Of a stretch of DNA of 11,855 nucleotides, positions 1-5,901 are shown in pieces. This stretch comes from an uncultured Eubacteriales bacterium. GTDB taxonomy: Bacteria > Bacillota > Clostridia > Oscillospirales > Oscillospiraceae. Every line of letters starts with the position of its first letter. Position 1 is the first letter of the stretch. A program made the translations under genes and the position numbers. The notes under the pieces were generated by a model. The model searched no databases and was not told where the DNA came from. It saw nothing but the letters and a program-made list of their open reading frames with translations. Where the stretch lies: the NCBI GenBank assembly GCA_900546615.1, contig URDJ01000061.1, forward strand, positions 1 to 11,855, written 5' to 3'.

Positions 1-49
1 GCACACTAGAACCTGAATCTAGCGAGTCTGCCAATTCCACCACTCGCGC
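1..49 (-). tRNA. tRNA-Leu(CAG), 5' part only, cut by window edge
   Basis: Read on the minus strand, the sequence gives a 7-nt acceptor strand (GCGCGAG), a D-arm with the Leu-type GTGGAATTGGCAGAC run, and an anticodon stem CTAGA/TCTAG around a loop with anticodon CAG. The variable arm, T-arm and 3' end lie outside the window. It is transcribed away from the other tRNA-Leu genes and has its own promoter at 67-95. The identity rests on the anticodon and D-arm. Confidence 0.9.
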
Positions 50-66
50 ATTTGGAATGCTTGATT

Positions 67-95
67 ATGATAGCACCAGAACGCGAGAATGTCAA
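67..95 (-). promoter_or_regulatory. Sigma-A promoter for tRNA-Leu(CAG)
   Basis: On the minus strand a perfect -35 TTGACA (90-95) is followed, after 17 bp, by TATCAT (67-72) preceded by TGC, an extended -10. The predicted start is 10-15 nt upstream of the mature tRNA end at 49, as expected for a stable RNA promoter. Confidence 0.75.
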
Positions 96-123
96 TAATA
101 AAGTTTAATAAAAAAGTGCAATA

Positions 124-152
124 TTGACACAGCAAAGGGAAAAGTGTTAAAT
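124..152 (+). promoter_or_regulatory. Promoter in front of the decayed tRNA-Leu
   Basis: A perfect TTGACA (124-129) is followed after 17 bp by TTAAAT (147-152), preceded by TG at 145-146. The -35 is consensus and the -10 matches 4 of 6. It sits 9 bp ahead of the degenerate tRNA at 162, so that copy may still be transcribed. Confidence 0.5.
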
Positions 153-161
153 TAAAAGAAC

Positions 162-232
162 GCCGGTGTGGTGGAACTGGCAGACACCTGGGACTTAAAA
201 TCCCATGTGACGTCCAGAGCCCAACCGCCGGT
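162..232 (+). pseudogene. Degenerate tRNA-Leu(TAA) copy
   Basis: The first 45 nt match the intact tRNA-Leu(TAA) at 373-459 with two C/T differences: same acceptor strand GCCGGTG, same D-arm, same anticodon stem and TAA anticodon. The remainder has decayed. The long variable arm is missing, and the T-loop GGTTCGAGCCC is replaced by GTCCAGAGCCC with no pairing T-stem. A 3' strand CGCCGGT can still pair with the acceptor strand through two G-U wobbles, but there is no CCA. At about 71 nt it is too short for a type II leucine tRNA. It is most simply a tandem duplicate that has degenerated; a trace of recombination at the anticodon arm is an alternative. Confidence 0.7.
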
Positions 233-319
233 TTTGCTTGAAATATCAAGGCTTTTCGCGCTTCCATCCGAGCTGCATTTTGGAGCATCCCTCCTGACAT
301 CCCTCCTGAGCAGCAACTG

Positions 320-348
320 TTTTCAAAAACCGCACGCCGTGCTATAAT
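320..348 (+). promoter_or_regulatory. Promoter for intact tRNA-Leu(TAA)
   Basis: An extended -10 TGCTATAAT (TATAAT at 343-348) lies 17 bp after a weaker -35 TTTTCA (320-325). The initiation region is GC-rich (GGGCGCG), as is common for stable-RNA promoters, and the tRNA starts 25 nt after the -10. Confidence 0.65.
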
Positions 349-372
349 GGGCGCGTGGGATTCAACATATTT

Positions 373-459
373 GCCGGTGTGGTGGAATTGGCAGACACCT
401 GGGATTTAAAATCCCATATCCGTGAGGATGTACGGGTTCGAGCCCCGTCACCGGCACCA
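373..459 (+). tRNA. tRNA-Leu(TAA), intact
   Basis: This is a complete type II tRNA of 87 nt including an encoded CCA (457-459). The acceptor GCCGGTG pairs with CACCGGC, the anticodon stem TGGGA/TCCCA encloses a loop with TAA at 407-409, there is a long variable arm (ATCCGTGAGGAT), and the T-arm is ACGGG-TTCGAGC-CCCGT. The recombinase gene ends 45 bp beyond its 3' end, so its 3' half is the likely attachment site of the neighbouring element. Confidence 0.95.
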
Positions 460-460
460 G

Positions 461-492
461 CCGCTCCGCGCATTCAGCGCGGGGCGGTTTTT
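461..492 (+). terminator. Rho-independent terminator of tRNA-Leu
   Basis: An 11-bp GC-rich stem (461-471 with 477-487, one G-U pair) with a 5-nt loop ATTCA is followed at once by TTTTT (488-492). It begins two bases after the encoded CCA, so it terminates the tRNA-Leu(TAA) transcript before the convergent recombinase gene. Confidence 0.9.
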
Positions 493-503
493 ACGTCGTG
501 GCC

Positions 504-1664
504 TCATTTCGGGAAAACGTCAATGATGGCCTGAGCAGACGCAAGCTTTGAATTGAAGTCAAGGTGCGTATAGATATTTGCGGTGGTGGAAATGTTGCTG
601 TGCCCAAGCCACTCCTGAATATCCTTGAGGCTTACTCCGTTGGCGTACAGCAGGCTAGCGCAGCTGTGCCTGAGGTCGTGGAAACGTATCCTCCTCAAAC
701 CGTTTTCTTCGAGCAAAACAGGAAATCTGGATGAGATGTAGCCGGGCTTTATGCGTTCTCCAAGCTCGTTGACATACACGAAGTCGAGATACTTGGTGCA
801 GTATGCTTTGCCGCAGGCACCCCGGTTTTTCTCCTGCTCTTTTCGCATCTCCTGCAGCAGGGATGCAAACGGCAAGACCAGTGGGAGCGTCCTTCTGCTG
901 GATTTTGTCTTTGTCCTCGCCTTTTCCACGACTTCATATTTCCCGTCTACAACTGCCTCGGTAACTGTGTACTTTATGGTCAGCAGATTTCGCTCGAAGT
1001 CTATTGCGTCCCACCTTAAGCCCACGATCTCGCTGCGCCTCAATCCGTAGAATGCGCCGAGGATGACTGCCAGTTCGAGCTTTGTCCCCTTGGCCGCTTC
1101 GAAGAGCTTGGCCAGCTCGTACCGGTCATAGATATCGGCGGTATAGTCATTCTTCTTCGGGCGCTCAACTCTGTCTGCTGGATTGAAGTTAATAAGCCCT
1201 GTTTTGAGTGCATACTGAAGTGCTTTGCGGATGTTAGCGTGTATGTGTATTACAGTGTTGGGTGAAAGCCCTTCCGTATTGAGGCAGTAGGAGTAGTAAT
1301 CCTGGATATCCTTTGGACCGAGTTCTGAAAGCAGCATTCCCTTCGCTGAGAAATACGGAATTATCTTGTTTTCAACTATCCTCGAATACCCTCCATACGT
1401 CGTTATCTCCACGCTGTTTTTCATCATCCTGAGCCAGTCGCGCATGAAATCTGTGAACAACGGGCTTTTCTTGCCGGCGTCTGTTGAATCCAGAGGCTCA
1501 AATGTCTTGCGAGCCTCGATCAGTATCGCCTCGGCCCGCCGCTTATTCCCCTTGATCGGCAGGCCGGTGCTGATGGATTTAGTCCGTCGCTTGCCAGTGT
1601 AGTCCTTATAGCTCAGTATGATCTGATAATAGCCATTTTGTTCCCGCAGGTGACCTGCTACCAC
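504..1664 (-). CDS. int: Tyrosine recombinase (phage/ICE integrase)
   Basis: This 386-aa site-specific recombinase is of the Tn916/lambda integrase class and would cut and rejoin att sites to insert or excise the element. An N-terminal arm-type DNA-binding part (NGYYQIILSYKDYTGKRR) and a SAM-like core-binding domain (about residues 70-165) precede the catalytic domain. The active-site set is visible: Arg209 in YGLRRSEI, a probable beta-hairpin Lys near 252, His329 and Arg332 in FHDLRHS, His355 in WLGHSN and Tyr365 in NIYTHL. The start is GTG at 1664 because it sits 6 nt after a perfect AAAGGAGG; the frame stays open upstream to 1733 but has no such site. It is downstream of and same-strand with the excisionase-like gene, and convergent with tRNA-Leu(TAA), the standard arrangement for an element inserted in a tRNA 3' end. 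Family assignment is firm; the element's exact type is inference. Confidence 0.95.
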   Translation of the reverse strand: MVAGHLREQNGYYQIILSYKDYTGKRRTKSISTGLPIKGNKRRAEAILIEARKTFEPLDSTDAGKKSPLFTDFMRDWLRMMKNSVEITTYGGYSRIVENKIIPYFSAKGMLLSELGPKDIQDYYSYCLNTEGLSPNTVIHIHANIRKALQYALKTGLINFNPADRVERPKKNDYTADIYDRYELAKLFEAAKGTKLELAVILGAFYGLRRSEIVGLRWDAIDFERNLLTIKYTVTEAVVDGKYEVVEKARTKTKSSRRTLPLVLPFASLLQEMRKEQEKNRGACGKAYCTKYLDFVYVNELGERIKPGYISSRFPVLLEENGLRRIRFHDLRHSCASLLYANGVSLKDIQEWLGHSNISTTANIYTHLDFNSKLASAQAIIDVFPK

Positions 1665-1749
1665 AACGTTCCTCCTTTCGATAGCAGCCTGCACCCGCCA
1701 TTGACAAGCACAGTGTAACAGGCGAGGCAGCATTCTGCAATCTTGCCGC

Positions 1750-1971
1750 TCAGGAGCCGGATATCACCTGCAGATAACTCAGGATGTGGAGTTTCGGTAT
1801 CCTGTAGCTCCGGCCAACACGAAAATGTGCGATGGAGTTTTCCCGAAGGAGCCTGTATCCAGTTTTGGAGCTTACCCCGAGCATTTCGCTCATCTGCTCT
1901 ACGCTTACCACGTCGGGGTATTGTCGAAACATCGTGCGATAGGCATCTCTTACGCTTATTACTGGCTGCAA
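1750..1971 (-). CDS. Excisionase-like small HTH protein
   Basis: This 73-aa protein carries a MerR/excisionase-type winged helix: VVSVEQMSEMLGVSSKTGYRLLREN followed by the wing HFRVGRSYRIPKLHILSYL. Such proteins bind bent DNA at att sites and steer integrases towards excision, or act as small regulators. I chose a TTG start at 1971 because a GGAGG (1979-1983) stands 7 nt upstream; the next in-frame ATG, at 1932, has no ribosome binding site and would give 60 aa. The gene lies 85 bp upstream of int on the same strand, the usual xis-int order. The frame is open back to 2295, but the upstream part does not look like protein. Family is well supported; an excisionase role is inferred from position. 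Confidence 0.8.
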   Translation of the reverse strand: MQPVISVRDAYRTMFRQYPDVVSVEQMSEMLGVSSKTGYRLLRENSIAHFRVGRSYRIPKLHILSYLQVISGS

Positions 1972-1983
1972 GAAGCCACCTCC

Positions 1984-2392
1984 ATTTTGCCCTCCCTGGA
2001 TGACATACTTTGCCCAAGGAGGGCTTTTGAGTTTCCCGCCGTATTTGCCACGCGCCCCGGCGGTAAGGGGATACAGCGAGCCGCCTCTGGCGAGGCTGTC
2101 ATAGCTCCACGGCATCGGACTAACCGTGTGCCACAGGGCTGCCCCCAAGTCCTCGGGAGCGCGTGAGCAAGTACCTTTATCCCCCGCGCTTTCGTTGCAA
2201 AGCGGCTTGCCAAAGCCGTTTTTGAGGCCGCGTTTATCGCTCAGGCTCACGCCTTCATCGCGCCGCGCCCCGCGTCGCTGACCGTCTCCGGTCACGCAGG
2301 TTCTGTGCTCGCTGTACCGTATATTCAGTTGTGGGGAACTCTCAAAAATGTCCCTTCGCTATATAGGCAGCGAGAATGCGATTTTTACAACC
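1984..2392 (-). other. GC-rich 409-bp stretch without a convincing gene
   Basis: This lies between the sigma-like gene and the excisionase-like gene. Several frames stay open because of high GC, and the frame of the HTH gene continues to 2295, yet no frame gives a recognisable domain or a good ribosome binding site apart from the one used for the HTH gene. Small hairpins are visible: a GACCG/CGGTC stem with a GAGA (GNRA) loop on the minus strand at 2280-2293, and a ten-pair stem at 2199-2222 ending in a T run on the plus strand. It may be a structured leader for xis-int or simply spacer. No function can be assigned. Confidence 0.4.
2199..2223 (+). terminator. Possible plus-strand terminator hairpin
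   Basis: A ten-pair stem including one G-U (AAAGCGGCTT with AAGCCGTTTT) around a GCCA loop ends in a T run to 2223. No plus-strand gene precedes it, so a role as a barrier to transcription entering from the tRNA side is only a guess. Confidence 0.3.
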
Positions 2393-2809
2393 TCAGGCCA
2401 AATGTTTTTTGATTTTGCGCAGTCTCTTCGACACCGCCTGCTGCGTGCACCCGAGCACGCGGGCCGTCTGCGCTTGTGAGAGGCCGTCAACGCAGAGCAG
2501 TGTAAGAAGCTCCAAGTTGGCCTCAGGCAGCTCGCGCAGTTTTGCAGAGAGCCGTGAATCACTCAGTTCCTCTATCCAGCCACCGCGGCCGGGATTGCAC
2601 TCAGGCATCAGGTTATAGCAAGAGCCGCAGGCCATCTCCAACGGACGCCTGCGGCTCTCGTACGCTCTATTGCGGTTGAATTGTTCGAGGTCGAAGCGGC
2701 GCATCTCCTCGATGTCATCCTCGCTCATGCCTTCTTTCCTGTACCAACGTTCCTTGCGCTTCCACTCGGCGTCAAACCTTCGCTTCTCTCTGGCGTAGTT
2801 GTATGACAT
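2393..2809 (-). CDS. Sigma-70 region 4-like regulator of the integrative element
   Basis: This 138-aa protein has a very charged N-terminal half (many R, E, K, D; residues 1-60), a short GSCYN/PECNPG middle, and a C-terminal helix-turn-helix. That helix-turn-helix is LSAKLRELPEANLELLTLL, then GLSQAQTARVLG, then CTQQAVSKRLRKIKKHL, as in sigma factor region 4. Proteins of this kind occur near int/xis in Tn916-like elements and phages, where they act as transcription regulators of transfer or excision genes. The ATG at 2809 is chosen because AGGAGG (2818-2823) lies 8 nt upstream; the frame opens 12 codons earlier without a site. That AGGAGG is inside a strong hairpin (2816-2856), which suggests translational control. 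The target promoter is unknown. Confidence 0.8.
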   Translation of the reverse strand: MSYNYAREKRRFDAEWKRKERWYRKEGMSEDDIEEMRRFDLEQFNRNRAYESRRRPLEMACGSCYNLMPECNPGRGGWIEELSDSRLSAKLRELPEANLELLTLLCVDGLSQAQTARVLGCTQQAVSKRLRKIKKHLA

Positions 2810-2815
2810 TAAAAT

Positions 2816-2856
2816 GACCTCCTGCTTTGATTTGGATGGGATCAAAATAGGAGGTC
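2816..2856 (-). promoter_or_regulatory. 5' hairpin sequestering the ribosome binding site of the sigma-like gene
   Basis: Two arms, 8 bp (GACCTCCT with AGGAGGTC) and 6 bp (TTTGAT with ATCAAA), separated by a 2-nt mismatch, close a 9-nt loop. On the minus-strand RNA the 3' arm holds the AGGAGG that serves the ATG at 2809, and the 5' arm is its exact complement. Folded, it would block ribosome access. A terminator role is less likely because only TTTT follows. Confidence 0.6.
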
Positions 2857-2978
2857 AGGGGTATTTGGATATGTAGCACTGCCAGAAGTCAGAGCGTACA
2901 AAGCGCCCGCTCTCAACCAAGGTTTAGAAAATGTAGTTGTTGATAGTGAAAGTTTAAGACATTCCTATGCCGGACTTT
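2857..2978 (-). other. Short AT-rich spacer between agrD and the sigma-like gene
   Basis: I see no gene here and no clear terminator for agrBD. Any promoter of the sigma-like gene should be in this stretch, but no strong -10/-35 pair stands out. Confidence 0.4.
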
Positions 2979-3131
2979 TCATTTGTCAGCCTTTTCTTCC
3001 TGCGCAGCTTTGGCAGGAGCCGGACGTTTTGGCTGATATAGCATACCTAAACACAAAGGAGGCCATCCGTCAACTTCACGTTTAACCGCATTTGAGACAA
3101 AGGTTTTTGCCGTTTTTTCAATAAATTTCAT
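2979..3131 (-). CDS. agrD: AgrD cyclic-peptide pheromone precursor
   Basis: This 50-aa precursor encodes the autoinducing peptide processed by AgrB. It has the three AgrD parts: an amphipathic N-terminal leader (MKFIEKTAKTFVSNAVKREV), the peptide region with the ring cysteine at 27 (WPPLCLGML), and the conserved tail YQPKRP followed by an Ala/Pro/Lys/Glu-rich end. By alignment with known AgrD proteins, where cleavage precedes the D/E-E-P-K-type tail, the five-residue thiolactone ring is most likely C-L-G-M-L. How many exocyclic residues remain cannot be read from sequence. The start overlaps the agrB stop by 4 bp (ATGA) and GGGAGG stands 8 nt upstream inside agrB, so the two are translationally coupled. 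The gene is easily missed because it is so short. Confidence 0.93.
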   Translation of the reverse strand: MKFIEKTAKTFVSNAVKREVDGWPPLCLGMLYQPKRPAPAKAAQEEKADK

Positions 3132-3715
3132 TGTTCTTTCCTCCCTTTTTGCCTTGCTTTTTCTGTTGACACTAAGATTTGCGTTAATAGGACACCACAG
3201 AAGAGATAAGTGCCTATATTAAATAAACTTGCCAATGAAGCAGATGTCTGAAGCAAAAAGACAATAATAAGTAAATGGTTTTTCTTCTTGTTGTTTTCTA
3301 CAATCGCTTCTCTAGTAAAATTCGCTTGCGGAGGGTATATGGGTTTCGTAAAGTAAGCGACGATATAGATTAAAAAGCTTCCTATCAAAGAGGGCAACAA
3401 TGGAATGCGGCTCAAAAGCGGGCCAATAAGCATTGTTATCGTAATTACTATAACGATGCTCGCTGTAATACATAACCATGGCAGCTTTGCGTGGTACCCG
3501 CCCATTCTGCTGCGGAGAACATAAAATGTACAGGCAAAACTCAGCGTTTCAATGTGCTTTCCCGAGACACACATCCAGAGCAAAAGAAGCAATAGAAAAG
3601 CAGAGAACAATATCCACTTTTCTGCCGCATAGACGCACCAGTCGAGCTCTGAATCTTTTACCCATCCTCTGCTCACGCAGGAGTTTGCTATGGCAACAGC
3701 TCTTTTGTGCAGCAT
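3128..3715 (-). CDS. agrB: AgrB membrane endopeptidase that processes AgrD
   Basis: This 195-aa integral membrane cysteine protease removes the AgrD tail and closes the thiolactone. The family signature RSRMGGYHAKLPWLC is present, with catalytic His75 and Cys82 seven residues apart as in characterised AgrB. Around it are hydrophobic segments at about 35-50, 82-103, 108-128, 150-167 and 168-185. The N-terminus MLHKRAVAIANSCVSRGWV resembles other AgrB proteins from their first residue. I place the start at ATG 3715: in-frame TTG, GTG and ATG codons lie at 3727, 3724 and 3721, but the stretch GGTGAT (3720-3725) matches the 16S anti-Shine-Dalgarno tail with spacing that suits 3715. It forms an operon with agrD under the promoter at 3732-3761, separate from agrAC. 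Confidence 0.95.
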   Translation of the reverse strand: MLHKRAVAIANSCVSRGWVKDSELDWCVYAAEKWILFSAFLLLLLLWMCVSGKHIETLSFACTFYVLRSRMGGYHAKLPWLCITASIVIVITITMLIGPLLSRIPLLPSLIGSFLIYIVAYFTKPIYPPQANFTREAIVENNKKKNHLLIIVFLLQTSASLASLFNIGTYLFCGVLLTQILVSTEKARQKGRKEQ

Positions 3716-3731
3716 TGGCATCACCAATAAT

Positions 3732-3761
3732 ATTATACATTTTCAGATAAAATACTGTAAA
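3732..3761 (-). promoter_or_regulatory. agrBD promoter
   Basis: On the minus strand TTTACA (3756-3761) is followed after 18 bp by a perfect TATAAT (3732-3737). The predicted start near 3725 leaves a leader of only about 10 nt before ATG 3715. The weak -35 and slightly long spacer fit a promoter needing an activator, and paired repeats lie immediately upstream. Confidence 0.8.
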
Positions 3762-3798
3762 TATCGCAGTAAAACAGGTAAAATTAGCAGTCAAACAA
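3757..3798 (-). promoter_or_regulatory. Paired 21-bp repeats upstream of agrB: likely AgrA operator
   Basis: Two imperfect 21-bp direct repeats stand head to tail (3778-3798 and 3757-3777), 16 of 21 bases identical. The shared core on the minus strand is TGTTTNACTGC (3787-3797 and 3766-3776). The last bases of the second repeat form the -35 box. LytTR regulators such as S. aureus AgrA bind paired 9-bp elements about 12 bp apart (21-bp period) upstream of a -35. The GTT core is kept although the flanks differ from the staphylococcal site. AgrA binding is inferred from geometry and context. Confidence 0.7.
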
Positions 3799-3801
3799 GC
3801 A

Positions 3802-3835
3802 AACCGCCGGCCCATGAATACATGAGCCGGCGGTT
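3802..3835 (-). terminator. agrAC terminator between agrC and agrB
   Basis: A 10-bp GC-rich stem (AACCGCCGGC with GCCGGCGGTT) plus an inner CATG pairing lies 9 bp after the agrC stop on the minus strand. It is followed by TGCTTGTTTG, a broken T-rich tract. It separates agrAC transcription from the agrBD promoter directly downstream. Confidence 0.7.
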
Positions 3836-3844
3836 AATTCAACA

Positions 3845-5155
3845 TCATATCTGTGCCGAGAAAATGAAAAGCTTCTTTGCGGCATCGTAGCTTATCGCAT
3901 AGATCCCTCCATGTCTTGCCAATACTGCGGCCACATTTTGGAGGCCGAAACCATGACCTGCGGCGTTGTCTTTTGCGGTCTGAACCACGTTATTTCGAAC
4001 TCTCACAGGTTCGGCTGTCGAGTTCTCAATGTAGAGAAATGCGGCCTCATCCTTGACCTTGAACTTGAGAAGTATATGCCTCTTTTCGGGTTTGGATATC
4101 TCCTCACAAGCTTCAATGGCGTTGTCTATGAGGTTTGCCAGCACTGTGACGAGTTCATCATCCGGCAGGGATACTGTTGACAGGTCGTCTAGCTGATATC
4201 TGAAGCTGATGTCCTTGCTTTTTGCTATGGACAGCTTCTGGTTGATGATGATATCCGCAGCCGGGCGGTGGGTATTTACAAGTGTCTCGGCGGGTGTGAG
4301 CTGAGCCTGGAGCCCGTCCAGATAGGTGAGCAGGTCGGACTTGTCAGCATCCTGCTCCACCATGCCGCGTATGACCAGCAGCTGATTCTGGTAGTCGTGC
4401 GTCAGCTTGCGCTGCCCGGAATACGCCTCCCTCCAGGCCGTTATGTTGTCAAGCTCCAGCTTTATATTGTGCCTGAGTATCGCGTTGTCGCGGACGGCTT
4501 CGCTCTGCCTCTCCATGTAATTCAGGACGAAGAAGGACATGACGTCTGTGAGCAGCACTATTATGACGCACACGAGCAGTTCCTTCGTGGCCTCCGGCGC
4601 CGCTATGACGGAGCGCAGCAGAAGTGTTGATATGACAAATGACGAGGCCGGAAAGGCCAGAGCCCGTATCCAGTCGGAGACGGAAGCAGCTCGCCCGGGA
4701 AAGCGGTGCCTGAGAATGAATTGCAGTGCAATGATGAAGAACAGCTCGACGGTTTTAATGAAAAAACACAGCGCGTAGTATTCAAATGGCCCGAACAAAA
4801 AGTACTGCACGCTAATTCCAAGCCATTCGCAAACTGCTGCGATTAAAGCAGTGTCAGCAAGCTGCAAAAAGGCGCCTATAAATGCTCCCGTGAAGACCGC
4901 CTTGACCGCGTTAGTACGGAAGCCAAGCAGCACCATTGCAGACATGAGAGCACATCCTAGCACAACGCGCAGATACATATGCTCAGCCAGAAGACTGTAC
5001 ACATACCAAATAGGCGGCGCGGAGACTATAAACAGGCAGAGCGTGAGAGGGGCGCTGAACCTGCGCCTGAACATCCCTTCGGACAGGATGTAGACCATGA
5101 GCTGCTCGAGGGCAATGACGAGGATGTTGAGAAATACTGACAATCCTGCGCTCAT
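3845..5155 (-). CDS. agrC: AgrC-type sensor histidine kinase
   Basis: This 436-aa membrane receptor would detect the AgrD-derived peptide and phosphorylate AgrA. The N-terminal half is hydrophobic, with segments at about 5-24, 37-54, 61-78, 85-108, 125-148, 165-183 and 192-213, as in AgrC sensor domains. A linker and dimerisation helix then carry the phospho-acceptor His253 in KLTHDYQNQL. The HPK10/GHKL ATPase has an N-box NLIDNAIEACEE (Asn345), a short IENS motif (376-379) and a G-box GHGFGLQNV (400-408). The ATG overlaps the agrA stop by 4 bp (ATGA), so agrA and agrC are coupled. The gene ends just before the hairpin at 3802-3835. Ligand identity is inferred from linkage to agrBD. Confidence 0.93.
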   Translation of the reverse strand: MSAGLSVFLNILVIALEQLMVYILSEGMFRRRFSAPLTLCLFIVSAPPIWYVYSLLAEHMYLRVVLGCALMSAMVLLGFRTNAVKAVFTGAFIGAFLQLADTALIAAVCEWLGISVQYFLFGPFEYYALCFFIKTVELFFIIALQFILRHRFPGRAASVSDWIRALAFPASSFVISTLLLRSVIAAPEATKELLVCVIIVLLTDVMSFFVLNYMERQSEAVRDNAILRHNIKLELDNITAWREAYSGQRKLTHDYQNQLLVIRGMVEQDADKSDLLTYLDGLQAQLTPAETLVNTHRPAADIIINQKLSIAKSKDISFRYQLDDLSTVSLPDDELVTVLANLIDNAIEACEEISKPEKRHILLKFKVKDEAAFLYIENSTAEPVRVRNNVVQTAKDNAAGHGFGLQNVAAVLARHGGIYAISYDAAKKLFIFSAQI

Positions 5156-5901
5156 AGCCCGCTCCCTTTCCAGAGCAGGTACTGCTCGCGTATTTTGGAG
5201 TAATTCAGCTCTGAGACCTTTAGCTCTTTTCCGTTCGATATGAAGGCCCGATAGCCGCTGATACGGCGCAGATGGGCCATGTTTACAAGAAAGCTCTTCT
5301 GTATCCTGAGAAAGCCCTTGCCTGAGAGCGACTCCTCAAGAGCGGATAATTTGCCCTGACAAGTCACCGGCCCCTCATGGCCCATCACATATGCGAGCAC
5401 CATGCGCTGCGCGGTTCCCTCAAAATACAAAACGTCTTTCAGGGGAAGCACACAGTCACCGTCATGTGTCCTGAGGCTGACGACGTCGCTGCTGCTGTAA
5501 AGCCTCTCCCGTATGCCTTCAAGGATCTCTCTGAGTTCTTCGTCGACCCTGGATTTGAGCAGATAGCGAAAGGCGTCGACTTTGTAGCCCGAGGGAGCAT
5601 ATTCGATATAGGCGGTGACAAAGACAAGTATCATTTCAGGATACTTTATCCGCAGCAGTCTTGCCAGTTCTATGCCGTTGCCGCCGGGCATCTCAATGTC
5701 AAGAAAGGCTGCCTTTACACCGGAGAGGTCGGCATTCAGGACATCCTGCGGCTTATCAAATATAAGGCAGTCAAGAGGCCAGTCCTCATATGCGCAGATG
5801 TCCTCGATCCTGCGCCGAAGCTCTCTGGCAAACGCGGCGTTGTCATCGCAGATCATCAACCTCATGGGAAAACACGCTCCAGGTCGTTTTTTCTTTACCA
5901 T
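5152..5901 (-). CDS. agrA: AgrA-type LytTR response regulator
   Basis: This 249-aa cytoplasmic response regulator has a receiver domain (about 13-130) with an acidic pocket Asp19/Asp20, phospho-acceptor Asp68 in AFLDIEMPG, a conserved Thr96 and Lys116. A LytTR DNA-binding domain follows (about 138-245), including RIQKSFLVNMAHLRRISG. It would bind paired direct repeats to activate agrBD and other targets. Two starts are plausible: ATG 5901 with GGAGAG 7 nt upstream, and ATG 5865 with GGAG 11 nt upstream, which begins exactly at the receiver domain (MRLMICDD). I keep 5901 for its better spacing; the 12 extra residues are basic and not part of the domain. It is first in the agrAC operon, driven by the consensus promoter at 5994-6022. 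Confidence 0.93.
   Translation of the reverse strand: MVKKKRPGACFPMRLMICDDNAAFARELRRRIEDICAYEDWPLDCLIFDKPQDVLNADLSGVKAAFLDIEMPGGNGIELARLLRIKYPEMILVFVTAYIEYAPSGYKVDAFRYLLKSRVDEELREILEGIRERLYSSSDVVSLRTHDGDCVLPLKDVLYFEGTAQRMVLAYVMGHEGPVTCQGKLSALEESLSGKGFLRIQKSFLVNMAHLRRISGYRAFISNGKELKVSELNYSKIREQYLLWKGSGL

Noticed and set aside
19..300. 93-codon minus-strand open frame over the tRNA cluster
   Set aside because: It reads through tRNA-Leu(CAG) and the decayed tRNA (the C-terminal WWNWQTR is the usual false product of a tRNA), and no domain is seen.
1972..2295. Long in-frame extension of the excisionase-like gene to ATG 2295
   Set aside because: The extension has low-complexity, GC-driven composition and no domain, while a strong GGAGG stands right before TTG 1971.
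2880..2985. Plus-strand stretch reading SLRHSYAGLF, like an integrase HxLRH box
   Set aside because: The frame is short, the preceding His and all other catalytic motifs are missing, and it is antisense to agrD at its end. Probably chance.
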